Shown piece by piece: positions 12,701 to 25,171 of a stretch of 64,000 nucleotides of DNA. This DNA comes from Lanius collurio (Eukaryota; Chordata; Aves; Passeriformes; Laniidae). The stretch spans positions 54,674,187-54,738,186 of the forward strand of contig JACBWW010000003.1 in NCBI GenBank assembly GCA_020086605.1, written 5' to 3'. The stretch's first letter is position 1. Every line of letters begins with the position of its first letter. A model generated the notes under the pieces. It saw only the letters and a program-made list of their open reading frames with translations. It was not told the origin of the DNA and made no database searches. The translations under genes and the position numbers were made by a program.

Positions 12701-13713
12701 GTGAGTTCCTGTATGATGCCCAAAAAGGTGATGCATATTTTAGAGAGTTTTAAAGCTTTTGTGTAATCATAATGATTTGTTGTACAGAAGTGCTGGGTTC
12801 CTGTAAAGGACTTGAGAAAATACAGGTGTGTCAGTATGGAGGACATGTATTTAAGACAACAGGTAATGAGTAGCATAATTTTGACTCTGACTCCCTCAAA
12901 TGGGAAAGTATGTTTAAGAAGCACATTTGGCAAATCCCATTGTTAGTAGAGGCAAAGAATGACCAAGGGCAAGTTAGATCATAAAGAGTAGCTTTAAGGG
13001 TTTTAAGAAATATAAACAAATGGGAAGCAAGACATAGTGGGAGATCCAGAGAAAACAAGACAAAAGAAGGTGAAGGAGATTTTTGTGTTCAGAGTAACAA
13101 CAAGAAACACTGAACGTTGAATTGTAGCAAACATTTCAACCAGCCACAATGGAGTCTTCAAAAATACTTGCATTTTGCAAATAAGGGAAGATTGAAGAGA
13201 AGGCAATTGAGGACTGAGCAATGGGAGAAGGAAAGGACATATATTAAATCATTCATTTAAGTTTTTTACTTACAAAACTGGAAAGCTGCTGGAGGCATTG
13301 GTTAACAGTGGCAAGCAGTGGTAGAGGAAGCAGAAATGATGTTCACCAGACAAGATGGTCTATCCAGATGCACATTTCTTATTAATTAAAGGCTTATTAC
13401 ATGACCATTTCTGTCCTCAGTTTAATCTACCAGGATGCCTGGCCATGCACATCTATACCTACAATGCACTACTGTCTCTGCTGTCTGTTTATGTGAAGCA
13501 ACTCCCTTAAGGGTATTTTAAGACCTCTGAAGGCTGGGAAAGACCTGAATGAGATAGCTACAACAATGATCTATAAGACAAGTATTGGAACAAGAAAGGT
13601 GAATAGTGTATGGCTGTTCTTTGCTTCTTCCCGCATAAAAATCAAAGGGCACAAAATTAAACTACTGGGTGCTACTTCCAGGGCAAATAAGAAGAGGCAC
13701 TTCATTGACTGCA

Positions 13714-13738
13714 TGGAACATAGTTTTACTATGTTCCA
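13714..13738. repeat. Perfect inverted repeat, 11-bp stem
   Basis: The arm TGGAACATAGT pairs with ACTATGTTCCA across a 3-nt TTT loop (13714-13724 and 13728-13738). Complementarity is perfect and stops abruptly outside the stem. No element ends are recognised. It could extrude a small hairpin, but no function can be assigned. Confidence 0.9.
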
Positions 13739-14698
13739 CAGCAGGGTAGGGTTGCAAACATTTCCTTTGATTAAAAAAAAAAAATCTAAAACAGTCAGGA
13801 ACATAAATGAAAGAAAAATCCATCAATTAATACTAAATATGAAAACATTGACTTTTACTCAAAACATCCCTCAGTCACAGGGAGGCTGGGAGAGCATTCC
13901 TGGATGCTTGCCCTGCCTTAGACTCCTTCCTCAAGTGCCATCTGCTGTCTCTGCTCTGCTGCTGGGGCAGGACAGCAGACCAAATGGACCCATCCTCTCA
14001 TCCAGCACAGATGTTCTTGTGCTGTGTGTGCACTGTGAACTCACTGGGGAAGGGATCTGGGTAAGAAATAAGACAGCAAGCTTTGTATTTTTGGGTTTTT
14101 AACCCTGATCAGTTCCTTGATCTTGTTCACTGAGTGGCCAAATAAATATTTGCATGGGATCTGCTAAGGGAGTCGTGGGAAGAGGGATGAACAGTCAGGC
14201 TTTGGCAATGGGATGAAGGAACAGGAGGAAACAGAGCTGACAAATCCATTTGTGTCACTGAAATAAACTCATGTGAGGCCAAAAATATTGATGGAGAGCT
14301 GGTATGAGTCAGGAACTGAATCTTTTTTGTGTGGATGATTCAATGTCAATAAGGACTATAAAGCTGTATGTATCCCAGTGTTATTTTAATGGTTGCACAG
14401 AAAGGGCTGGGAAGAGTAACCCAGGCAAGAAGCCCAGCTCTTCCTGCTCCCCTCAGCAGCAGCACCCTCCTGTTGCCATCACAGGGCCAGTGGAGCACAT
14501 CTGTGCCCTTCCCTGAGCTGTGGACTGGGATAGGCAGAGTTTTGTTTCTGAGCATGGCATTTGTGACAGTGATGGAGCAAAAGTCAGTATTATCAGTTTC
14601 ACAGAACTAAATTTCTATTTAATTTTCTATGCAGACTATTAAAGATAATTAGACTCTTCAATTAAATGAAAAATTCTTTGGTTTGGTTTTTTGTTTGC

Positions 14699-14728
14699 TT
14701 TTTTTTTTTTTTTTTTTTTAAAAAAAAA
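14699..14728. repeat. T21-A9 homopolymer junction
   Basis: Twenty-one T's are followed directly by nine A's, forming a self-complementary oligo-dT/oligo-dA block. It is preceded by a GTTTGGTTTTTTGTTTGC-type T/G-rich lead-in. It may be the fused tails of two oppositely oriented retroposons or simple slippage; no element body is visible on either side. Confidence 0.9.
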
Positions 14729-17042
14729 CCCAACTATTGAGAAGTGCCAGTTTTGGAACTCAGTCTTGAGGTATTTTTAATTTTCCCCCTTCAATGAGAT
14801 TTCATGGGAACACTAAAAAACAGAAACAGGCCCAATCTTACCTTAACAGTAACTGATTTCAGAAAGACAGTTTCACAAATTTCCCTCTTTTTCAGATTTC
14901 TTAAGAGGTAAGCCTTACACTGCAGTTATTAAGATCTGGAAGCTGTGAAGTTTTTAACAACCTCTGTCTCAAAATCCTACAATCTGCGGAATAAGAAATA
15001 TCTGTCTCTCACTGACATTTTTTTGGTAATAAAATGAGTCATCATCACTCCAGCTAAATTTCCTTTGCTTGTCTTCACGTGGCAACTCAGCTTTATTCCT
15101 CACACCATCTCTCACATCTCTTAGAGGAGCTTTGAGAGTGGCTGCAATGCAATGTTTCCCTCCAGTTTAATTGACAGTATATCACTGTGCTGTTCCTTCT
15201 GCTTAGGTGATGGTTTTAGATCTGCCTTTGAGCCCTTCAAGCGACCAAATTTGTGTGGCCAGACAGATTTTGTAGACAGCTGATGGAGTATGTCTTCTAA
15301 AAGTAGGTAAATAACTGCTTGGTAAAACCTATTATTGTCCTTTTCTGTTTCTAAAGGCAAAAGTTCTTTGAAATCCAAATTGTGCCATGATGTTTTCTAT
15401 TGCACAGATCACACAGAGACTTTGCTCCTTCTTCAAGCCTCCTGTGGAGAGTGTTGAAAAATGAAGAGTGGCTCTCGACACTTCCAGGTAAGAACACACA
15501 GCATATACTTGAATTGCCTTGCAACAACTCAAGCAACCAAAAATTTTTTGGCAGTCCATGTGACACTTAGCTTTGCTTAACAGAAGGGAAACATGGAAGG
15601 AGAAATGGGCTGGTGATGAGAGCACTGGGCAGGGATCCAGAAGGTCTTTAATGGATTCCTCACTCTGCCACATTACCTGTGGGACCTCGTTCAAGATGAT
15701 TAATCTTTCGTCATTTCTGTGTAATTAGACATTCGAGTTCTCATGGGAGAACTCAGGAATTAGCTCTGCCTGTATGTGTATGTACTGCATCTCACATGAC
15801 TCTGCCTTCAGGTGAAATAAAATCCAGGCAATGAGTGTTGTTGCTAATGCTGATGATTTTAGTCAATAATTGTAACTGGAAATGAAGCATAGCAGTTTTG
15901 AAAGAATTGAGTGTTTAAAGAAAAAAAAAACACAGAAAATAATTTAGAAAGTGATTTCTTCCTTGAAAAAACATTGTCATTTTAACAGCAACCTACATCT
16001 GTTCCTTGGTGTGCCACAGATTTGCCGCATGGAATGTGGCCATGATCTCTTCCTCTTCCTGTCCTCTAGCCTTCTGCCATTAAAATGGGATTATTGGTAT
16101 TTAGAAAGGAACCAAGAGAACTCTTGTAGATCCTGGGAGATGAAAAGAAGCCAAATCCCTTACCTGCTCAGAAAGAGCAGACTAAAGAATCAGATGATAG
16201 CTTCACTTTTATGAAACTTTGTGCAATTTTGTAAATGTCCTAAATTCTGAGCATTTGTCCTAAATGTCTGTGCACTTCTTAGAATTACTATATTTTTTAA
16301 AGGGTTTGATGTGAGCTGGCTATTATGTGGATAACACTTAGTCCTTAAGATCTGAAGCATTAGTTTCCATTAGAGATTATTTTTTTTTTCCTGAGTGGGT
16401 TCCTAGTACAGTGGGTTCTTCTTTCAGCCTGGCTGGCAACTCTGGCACTCCTGCCACTCTTGTGAGACCTCACTTGCTCCTGTTATCTCAATATTTGCAG
16501 CAGAATATCTAGGGAGAATGTGGTGCTTCTTGTTCCGTGCTCTGAATCACAAATTCTTACCAGCAAGTTCAGAGGCAGAGCAGGTACTTCAGTATCTTCA
16601 CACTTCTAATTTCACTGAGAAAAATTTAAAATTGTATGCTTGGATCAGTCTGCATCATGCCACTGTGTAAGGCAGAGTGCCATGGGAAGTGCCCACGTAC
16701 CTGTTATATGCAACCAAGTTATCCCAACTGGTACACTGAGAATCTGAGCAATTAAAGTTGTATCATCATGAAAAAAAATAAAAACTATTAAATGTTTGAA
16801 AAACGTAGTATTCTTTCAGGTGAACCACTTTTCAGGCCAATGGCTAAATATGTCCTTGGCTTATATGACTTTTCTAATGAGATTATTGTGAGAGACAATT
16901 TTTTTATCACCTTAAGCTCTGTCAGGAGCTTCAGAAACTTGTGTAATTGAAATATTATCAAGAGGGAAGAAAGGTGCCCAACAGCCATTTCAATGGTGTC
17001 AAGAAGCACAAGGTTCTATCACAAAGTCAATTTCAGTCTCAG

Positions 17043-17056
17043 GAGAGAGAGAGAGA
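17043..17056. repeat. (GA)7 microsatellite
   Basis: Seven GA units in unique sequence, about 150 bp before the CR1 relic at 17.2 kb. Confidence 0.9.
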
Positions 17057-17199
17057 GGTACTTTTACCAACTTCAGCAGAAACTTCTATCAAGATTGATA
17101 TGGAATTGGAAAGCAGGACTGGAACAGACTTTGGTTGACCTTGTAGTTCGTAACCCTCCTCCAGGCAGATGCAGCCAGTCCTGAATCACTCATGGGGAA

Positions 17200-17440
17200 T
17201 GTTTGTGTAACCCCTTCCTACAATCCTCCAGTAAATGAGATTCCATAGCTTCCAGAAGAACCTGCTCCAGGCTTCACCATCACTACTATTGAAAATATTT
17301 TTCCAGCATCTAACCTAAACTTCCGTTGCCTTATTTTAGTCCATGACTTTGAATCTGTCCCCAGCAGGCACAGAGCACAATCCTTTCTTCTTCACAGACA
17401 TCTTCTATATTGCAAAATATCACAGTTACCACAAATTTCT
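17200..17440 (-). mobile_element. Old CR1 LINE fragment, antisense
   Basis: Read on the plus strand this follows the reverse complement of the CR1 3' region in order. First comes a block like 'cagctgttccagtgcttcaccaccctcacag' in degraded form (about 17260-17300), then the phrase TCTAACCTAAACTTCC (about 17309-17324). After that comes the stretch that in CR1 reads 'agcccattacctcttgtcctat', and the 'cagagaacaa..tccttcc' block. CR1 is the major non-LTR retrotransposon of birds; copies are typically 5'-truncated. This one is diverged with several indels and no coding capacity. The octamer 3' terminus is missing or unrecognisable. Assignment rests on remembered family consensus, not alignment. Confidence 0.7.
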
Positions 17441-20400
17441 CGTTAATGGCAGAGGTCCTGACTGAGTTATCCCAATTTGCTGTGTGTTATCATGTGTTAC
17501 AGAGCTGTGGTGTTTAAGTGTGCTGGAGTGCTTAACTGTCCCACTCCCCCCAGTAGAGAAGTGGAATTTGGCTTCACCCAGCCATGAAGCTGCAGCTGAT
17601 GCACAGAAACTTGTCTAAAGACAGCACATCTGTATCCTTAGCCTCCAGCTCAGAGCTAAATTTTTTGGCTGAAGTTTTCCTAAAACTGCTCAACTAGGGC
17701 TTCACTGGATAAGTGTTATGGAAAATTTAAATTAACTAAGGTTTTAAGCTAAACAATGTAGTAATCAAAATGTAGAATCTTGTGAGGCCATGTTAACAAA
17801 GCTGCCATTACTTCTGCTTGATTTCTGCTGGCGTTTGACAATGTGTATTCAGGCAAATGCAGGGCTGCTGGTCTCTGCACTTCAGTAATTCCCTTCACCT
17901 TCTGCTTTTTCTTTAAATATTCTTGAAATGTTGATATCAGATAAGCAAAGAACAGCAAAATACACTTTTGTTTTAGAAGTTTGGCCTTGAATCTCTGATA
18001 GCATGACTATGAGTCACACAAATGTAGGATACATGCTTTTGTGAATAATGAGTCAGTAAAATATTTTCTGTTGGTGTTAAAAACATTTTAGGGAACTCTA
18101 CTGACTGTAATTTAACCTCTAAATTCTTTTAAACATAAATTAGATTGTTATTGTTCTATAACACTTAAAATAGAGCAGTTTTATTACATAAATTATGAAA
18201 GCTATAATCTTTATGCTTCCCTATGGCTTTGGAGGAAAAACAGAAGAGCTCAACTGGAACAAAGCTTCCTAAGCTGTAGGTTTTGTTTTCTCTTGGCTTT
18301 GGATCTTTTATCACTTTCCTCTCATTCTTGATGATTCTTGCTTGGACAACTACAAAGCTTTTAGCATTCATAACAAATATATTTGAGTGGAACACTTAAA
18401 ATGTACTAGTAAAAGGGAAATTAATTTATTTATATATTTATGTCTGCAAGCGGATGCAATCAATCAAGGCTAAATTTACATACAGTGCTTAAGAAATTTG
18501 TTTAAAATGATGCAGGAGTACTTTCACTTAAAACAGGAACTTTCTAACTACAATCTCAATCACTGCCTACAGTACTTCTTTTCTCAATCTGGAAGTCAGC
18601 ATCTACCTACACCTCTGAGTTCCAGGAGTCATTGAGGGTTGCAGGTGGATGAACCCAGGTCCTATTTCTCCTATTCTGAGTATACACACAGGTGTAATAT
18701 AGTAATGCCTCTACACATTTCTAATGCAACAACATTTTTTTACTTAGGGAGCTCTTTGTAAAAGCAGAGTTAAAATAGCTATATCCTCCCCATGTCCATG
18801 CAGACTGGCATATTTGCCTCCTTTTAAACTATTTTCCTTCCATACAGGCTTTTACAAATGAGCATAATCACATTCTTTTCAACCAAATTGCTCCTTTTTC
18901 ATTTTCTTTCCTCTCTTTTTAATGGATGCAAGACAACACTTATTCTGAGCACAAATACAAATGTGAGCTGCAGAATATCTGCCATTATAAGCAAACTTAC
19001 TGGAAAGTAAACTTATTTGCTGTTAAATCACGAAGTACTGGGAACTGTATCATCATGTTGTATTTTTGAGGGTTTAAATTAACCTAGTTCTACATCCTAA
19101 CTCTCCAAGTAAAATAAAGTGCATTACGAGATTCTTTACTGCACATCAGACATTGTCAAACCCACAAAAGTTTCACCAGAAAACACAGAAACATGTAATG
19201 TACCTGCTTTATAATGCATAGGTTTTGGTTTGGGGGGTTTTGGTTTTGTTTTTCAATATGATATATGTTTTAAGAGAGATTTAAGGAAGATTTAGCTGGT
19301 TTATCAATCCTGCTGTAGAGGCCCAGAGAAGCTGAGTTTAGTCTCAGGATGGATTTTGGTGGTGTATCCCCCCTGCCCTCCACAGGGCACACTGTGATCT
19401 GAGAACCATTTACTGTTGGTCAGATCATTGCCCTGCATGAACTCAAGTCTGCAAGAGATTCCTCTTACCACCACTAACCTTCCAAGATCTAGTAGGAAAG
19501 TATATGCTTACTCACTGTTTGCTCTTTTTTCCTGGTGTTTTTTGGATAATGTGTGCATAATACCACTGCACATGCAGAGACCTAGAAATCAGTTTAAAAT
19601 GTTGTGTTGAGTCACTCTGCTTTCCAGACTAAGGCTGTAGTATCGTGAGCATTTCAATTCACTGTAACTCAGCCATGCTGCTCTACGTGCCCCAGTCACC
19701 TCATCCTCTTCCTGCCCCAGCCCTACAGGGAGCTGACCCAGGTTAACATTAAACTGGCAAATAAATAATGAGTTTGTAACAGGGATTATTCCTCTGATCT
19801 TCCTCATGCAGCCAACTCAGTGTTTGTGCTGGGACGTGGAGCTGCAGGAGGGCAGGGGCAGAATCTGGCTGGCAGTGTCTGCCTCCATGAGTTTACACTG
19901 CCTGTGCTTCTGTGGTGCCCGAGAAGAATTTGAAGAGGACAGTTCCTCAGCTGGAATGTGCTTCCTTTCCTAAAACAGCCTGGGTTTTCTGCAGCGCAAC
20001 TGTGGGTGTTGCATAGGTGCATGGCTCCTGCAGCTGTCAGGACCTTTTCCACAGATCTATGACAACGATTGAAAGGTGTAACTTAATCACCCAACTTGGA
20101 AAAAAATTCCAACATTAACTTGTGCCTAAGATAACAAGGTTTATTAAATATAAGTAGTGCCTCTAAAAAGCATTCTTAGTGTAAGAACATGAAAATGCAT
20201 TATAAAATTCAGCATCTTATTTTTATAATTCCCATAAAGTCCATGAGATAACACTGTTTGCCTACTAAATTAATTTTCATCAGGCTTCATTGCACAGTCT
20301 GTTCTCCTGATGTTTCCCAGGGACAGCTGCTTGAAGTTTTTGATTTAAATCGTTAAATGCTTGATTTATAGTGCATGCTACTGGAGCCTTAGCACTTTTC

Positions 20401-22200
20401 CAACTCATATTGCAGCATATCCTTATCCTAATCATGTTACTGTTTAAATATATTTGGATGGCAGGGGATTAAAGTGAACCAGCCTGTTCATTTTCTTACA
20501 AAGGAGCAAGATTATTTATCTGACAGTTGCTAAGGCACAGAGCATAACTCAGAACAGCCTTGTTAGCAAGTTGGAGGCAGACTTAGCTGCTTCATTGGTG
20601 TTTGAATATGATCAGCTGGTGTAATCTTGCTTTTAAAATGTATTCCCTTTGGATAAAATCTGTATCTGCAAACTGGAAATAGTTGATTATGTGGATGTTG
20701 TAATACATTTAACTTCTTTTTATCTTTCTTGAAATAAGAAATAAGTGGATGTGTCCAAGCTAGGAAAATATGTCACACAGGGTTGAAGGGCGTGCTTTAT
20801 CTAAGAATTTTCAATAACTTCCAGCTCCTGCTCAGAGTAACTGCTCACCTTTGATTTTTGTTTAAAAGTGTAGAGGAATTTGTGTCTTCTTTTATTGTCA
20901 AGGAAGATATCCAAAGCTTTGATATCAAAGTCTATACTGCATCCACTGACCTATTAAAAGGACCTTTACATCATATATAAAATTATATTAAACTTTATAT
21001 ATTAGAAAGCAAACAGTAGGTAAACAGCAGGTACTTTTTAGTGTTATTTTTATCATGATAGACTGAATTCAAACCTATGTTTGAAACCTGATGTTTCCTT
21101 CAGTTACTTAGATTAAGAAAATTTTTCTGACTACTGACCAACTCAAAGGAATAAATCACCTGGTTTTGACAGATTTGTTTGTTAGAGTTTTGTATTTCCA
21201 ACAATCTTCTTGTAAACAGGAGAAGAATAAGCATAACCACATAGGAAAGTCACACATAAAACCCCACTTCTCAGTCCAAGTGTATTTGTGATATTTTGTA
21301 CTCATTTCTGTGACTATTTCGACACTGCAGCATTGCAGTGACAAGCAGGCAAGAGAGAATACTGGTGCAAAGTCTATTTAAAACTGGAATGCTTAGAAAT
21401 TTGCCGAAAGCAAGTATCAAATTGTTCACAGATGGAAGCTGGTGGTGTTCTTGCAAATCTCTTCTCATTGTTTTCTGTTTCCAGAATACAGTGGTGCAAC
21501 TTTAAAGAGAACAGATGAAGAGTAGGATAAATCATGCTGACTCTCTTCCCCCTGCAAACATCACTTCTTTAGCCAGCTGAAAGGCTCCAATATTCTGTTT
21601 ATGTTTGACATCGATCATTTATTTCGATTTACTAAGAACAAGGGAATTATGGGTGCTGACAAGAAAACTGTGGGAATTATGCTGGAGTGATTTTGGATGT
21701 TATGAGTCAGGGTTACTGCCCCATCACTTTTCCAGATGTTAGCAGCCCCTTTGGCTAAAGCAGCAGCAGTTAACTCTGTGCTTCAGCTGAACTGCTGTGT
21801 TTCATAGCCTGGTATATTAACCTCCCTTTGATTTCTTTCTTTTTCACTGGTTTATATGATTCAGTTGCACCCCATTTACAGGATGAATAGGATTCAGTTT
21901 CACCCAGAAGGGGCTCAGGTCATCCAGACCACACTACTGTGAACCAAAGCACAGAAAATGGGAGCTATTGGGCAATTTGCTTTCAGGGCACCTCTAACCC
22001 TGACTACAACTGTGATGGAGACACACTCCCAGCAGGTAACAATAAATAATCTCCAGCAACGGTGAAGGCAAACGCATGAAACACACGAGCTACCAGAGAA
22101 AACATAACAAAACTGGATTGTTTCCTTACACAACAGAAGGAATAAATATTTTCTTAAAGTCTCCATCAAGGCCTTTTCTGCAAGATACTACTTTCAGTTT
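17441..22200. other. Unique A+T-rich non-coding sequence
   Basis: No gene, exon or identifiable repeat is seen. The stretch includes especially A+T-rich pieces (18410-18445, 20960-21010) and a G/T-rich run at 19221-19253. The segment around 19800-20040 is G+C richer, with an 82-codon minus-strand frame of no recognisable family. Such A+T-rich, repeat-poor DNA is where conserved non-coding elements of avian gene deserts often lie, but conservation cannot be judged from one sequence. Confidence 0.7.
19221..19253 (+). repeat. G/T-only tract
   Basis: Thirty-three bases with only G and T, arranged as GG or G6 blocks separated by T3-T4. In principle it could form a two-tetrad G-quadruplex, but the G-blocks are mostly only two long, so stability would be low. 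Confidence 0.7.
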
Positions 22201-22203
22201 CCA

Positions 22204-22376
22204 ATAGTTATTATCATAAGAACCACACAACAGCCCAGGTTGGAAGGGACCTTGAAGGACCATCTGTTCCAAGCTGTTGTGGGAAAGGGAGCCTAGAGGA
22301 GATTGTGTAGCAGCCTGTACACCCACATCTGAAAAACTCAAGGGATGAGCACTTCATCACCTCCCTGGGGAGGCTG
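22204..22376 (-). mobile_element. CR1 LINE 3' fragment, antisense
   Basis: The plus strand begins with CACACAACAGCCCAGGTTGG and continues with 'aagggaccttgaaggaccatctg'. This is the reverse complement of a CR1 3' end (sense 'ccttcaaggtcccttccaacctgg'). It then follows the family's antisense order: a 'tttgtgggaaagggagcctagaggagattgt' block, 'agcctgtac.cccacatct', and 'gggatgagcacttcatcacctccctggg'. Similarity stops near 22376, so the copy is heavily 5'-truncated and non-coding. It has the 3' UTR type of one CR1 subfamily; I do not name the subfamily. Confidence 0.85.
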
Positions 22377-24788
22377 ATTATTGTTTGTTACCTGTAGTTT
22401 TCATATTGATTTAGGAAGCAAGCATCCAACACTGAAATACATATGGGAAACCAGAAATGCTGAAAGAGGGCAGTGGTTAGCAAACATAAAAATGAGCATG
22501 GAGAGAAACCAGGTCTTGATGCTTTGGTCAGGCCATATTGCTGTACTCGTAAAACAAACAAACAAATCACCTTTCAGCTGAATGCCTTTAGAGTTTCCTA
22601 CTGGAACTCTCTCTAATTCTCTAAAATCATTCTTATCTTTCTATTTATTAATTTACTATGAGAAAGATGGGGGAAAAAGCACGGTACCATCTGGCTTTCC
22701 TTTGAAATATGGCACTACAAAAGGGAGATGGGTTTTACTATGGATTAGCAAGAAAGCTGTGACTGCTTCTTCTTTTATTCAATGGAAATTTATTGCAATA
22801 TTTTATATTTTACTTTTGCCTGCTTGTCACAGCATGTAAGCTGTGAATGAGAGAATCTGTCTACTGGCTAAGATATTTCACAGAAACCAACTTCAGTGAG
22901 CAAGGTTTGGTCTCCTTAATTGAAGGCTGGAAACCTCTCTCTTCTCTCAAAAATTTTGTGGGTTTTATAGTATACTTAGATAATGTTGTGTTTACTACAT
23001 ACTTCTTCCCTTTCTGCTGAAACTCCCAGGTAATTTTGCTGGAAGGTTTGAAATTTTTTTAGGATGCCAAGTAGAATATTTTAAAATTTCCCTTTTGAGT
23101 CCTTTGTTGTCACTCAAAAATTTGCACTAAATTTTTCAGCCATTCCCTTTTCTGAAGCCATGGTAACCAAATTCCTTTTTTCTTCCCCACTTACTCTTTT
23201 TCTTCTTTAAAATACAGACAAACTCCCCCAAACCAACCAACCAGAAGGTTCCAAACAACAAAAATTTCCCAAAACATTCTCTAGATCTTTTGTGATATCA
23301 CTTCCTATTAACTTCAGAAAGATCTTTCCTACTACAAAGATCAGATTCAGTAATCTATGGCTTCCTGACTTCTCCTTGGTTCTGTTCCTACAATACTTCC
23401 TGGAATGAACAGATGTCTGTTTTGGCATCAAATCTGGATTTCAGATTGAGTTGAGGATTTAGTAATCTTCAAATATATCTGCTTATCAAACATTTTATTG
23501 TATCCTTTTCTGAAAGAACCTAATTTCCATTCCAACTAACCATACAAATTAAGTAGTCATTTAATAGGTGATCAATCAAATAATTTCCCCTGACATTAAA
23601 TTTGAAATGTCGAGACATCATCTGCTGATTGCCTGAAGAAGGTGCCAGTCCTTACTGGCATTTTTAATTAATTTTACAGTGGGTACCAAAACCAATGGCA
23701 CCTTTTTTCTTCTCGTGCTTCAGATTCAAAGCTGGGGAAATCAGCTCTGACTGAGAAATATCTGTAGGCTGAAGCTAATTATTGGAGCTCCAACTGCATA
23801 TGGTGAGTTTGGTCTGCAGGATGAAGTTCTCTGATTGTGCCTTTCAAAGGGGTCAGAACTAAGACAAAGCAGTTTCATAACCTATTTTACAGGCTACCTG
23901 CCAGGAGGTGAATTTAATTCCTACAAATCATAATAGTAACAGCAACAACAACAATAAGAAAATCTTTGAGTTATGCCAATGTCATATGCTGCTGCTGTTC
24001 CCAAAATATCTCAGAATGGCTGCTTTTCAACTGTTTCCTCTAGTCCTCTTTAGTCAACATCATCCCTTCTGCTTTTCCTGACTGAACTTGAGAGTTTATC
24101 AGTTTTGCAAGCTGGCTGCATTTGGGGCTTCTGCTCTGGAAAATGCAGCTGCTCATCACTCCAAAGATATCTTCATGTCTTTTTTATGCTACAGTCATTT
24201 GGAGGAGCAGTCAGAGTTCCCAAAGCCCCTGCAGATGTCATAGGGGAGATCCAGAGAGAAGTGCCATTGAAGGTGAATTTCAGCCCTAACTGTGGACATA
24301 CACCTGTGCATTTATTAATGGGTGTGAGACTCAGACACAGTTCACAAGATAAAGTGAAAAATTCTTATGTTCAAGGACTTTTAAGAAGCCAAGTTCCCCC
24401 TTTCCTTAAAAAAAAATCACTTTTGGTTTGCATAGAGGGCTTTACCGAGTAAAGGGCTCCACTTCTGCTTCTTTCAGTTTCTTTCAGAGTGAAGTTGCTG
24501 CTCATCATCGCTTTTCAGCAGTTTTCTCGAATTGCAGTTTAGCAAACTGGGAACAGAGGAAACAGCCCTGGTGCTATTGCTACCATTTCCAGGGTCAGCA
24601 GAGGGAAAGAACGGAGCTCAGAATGTTTTCTTAAAGGATGTGCCCATCATGGTAAGTTGGCCACCTCTTAGCTCTGGTACAAGGAAATACCGGACTGTTT
24701 TGTCTTGCCAGAACCACAATTTTCTCAGCATTTCAAGCAAAACTGGTTGCTAAAGTTAGTTCTGGCAAAATGACGAAATCCATAAAAC

Positions 24789-24985
24789 TGTCAACTCTCC
24801 CCACGTCAGAGGTGGGACCGTGTGCCAGCCCTGCTGGCACGGTGCCCTCCTGCCTCTGCCCCTTGCCTCTGGCAGGCTGGCTGCACGGTCTCTGACTTCC
24901 CCAAGCGCCCGCCAGGAAATGTGCTCATTCCAGGGGCTGGATTGCTGCGGCACTGACTCGTTCTGCTGGCGGCTCCTTCTGCACC
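24789..24985. other. Small G+C/CpG-richer patch
   Basis: About ten CpG dinucleotides occur in roughly 200 bp, against near-absence in flanking DNA. It contains the inverted repeat at 24817-24843. The patch is too small and weak for a standard CpG island. It lacks a recognisable TATA box or initiator, and no first exon is visible beside it. It could be a regulatory element or an eroded piece of a G+C-rich insert. Confidence 0.5.
24817..24843. repeat. Inverted repeat with 2-nt bulge
   Basis: GTGCCAGC (24822-24829) pairs perfectly with GCTGGCAC (24833-24840) across a 3-nt loop. ACC (24817-24819) and GGT (24841-24843) extend the stem beyond a 2-nt bulge. The stem is G+C-rich and would be stable in RNA. 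No terminator-like U tract follows, and none is expected in a bird genome. Confidence 0.85.
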
Positions 24986-25138
24986 AAAATGTTGCAACGA
25001 GATGGGAAAATAACCCCCCATTCTTTTAGAAGTTATATTGTTCTAGCCTCCCCCTTTGCAAACTGTTGACATTGTTTACAAAGTTAAAGAATTTTACATC
25101 TTTTGTGTCATTCTGAAGGATTTTACTAGGTGCCTGTG

Positions 25139-25171
25139 TTTTTTTTGGTTTTGTTTTTTTTTTTTTTTTTT
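25139..25171. repeat. T-rich simple repeat
   Basis: T8, then GG, T4 and G, then an uninterrupted T18. It may be the antisense tail of a retroposon, but no body is recognisable beside it. Confidence 0.9.

Larger units (their letters stand above)
12701..17195. other. Unique non-coding sequence, no gene recognised
   Basis: It contains the 178-codon open frame 13566-14102 on the plus strand. Its translation is lysine-rich and then low-complexity, has no family resemblance, and crosses a perfect hairpin and a poly-A run, so I do not call it a gene. Two overlapping minus-strand frames at 15121-15694 (85 and 120 codons) also match nothing known. The segment 12720-13250 continues somewhat G/A-biased after the C-poor tract and could belong to the same unidentified element. 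There is an oligo-dT/oligo-dA run at 14699 and a GA run at 17043. Confidence 0.65.

Noticed and set aside
12421..13250. Endogenous retrovirus leader and gag region
   Set aside because: The C-poor leader-like tract prompted the idea, but I could not find LTR ends, a primer-binding site, or a frame with recognisable gag features. It is kept only as a hypothesis under findings.
13566..14102. 178-codon open frame on the plus strand
   Set aside because: It has no family resemblance, crosses a poly-A run and a perfect hairpin, and its composition follows local base bias. One frame of this length is expected by chance in 64 kb.
15121..15694. Two overlapping minus-strand open frames (85 and 120 codons), considered as a frameshifted gene
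   Set aside because: Joined or separate, they resemble no known protein, and the overlap is out of frame with no conserved motif.
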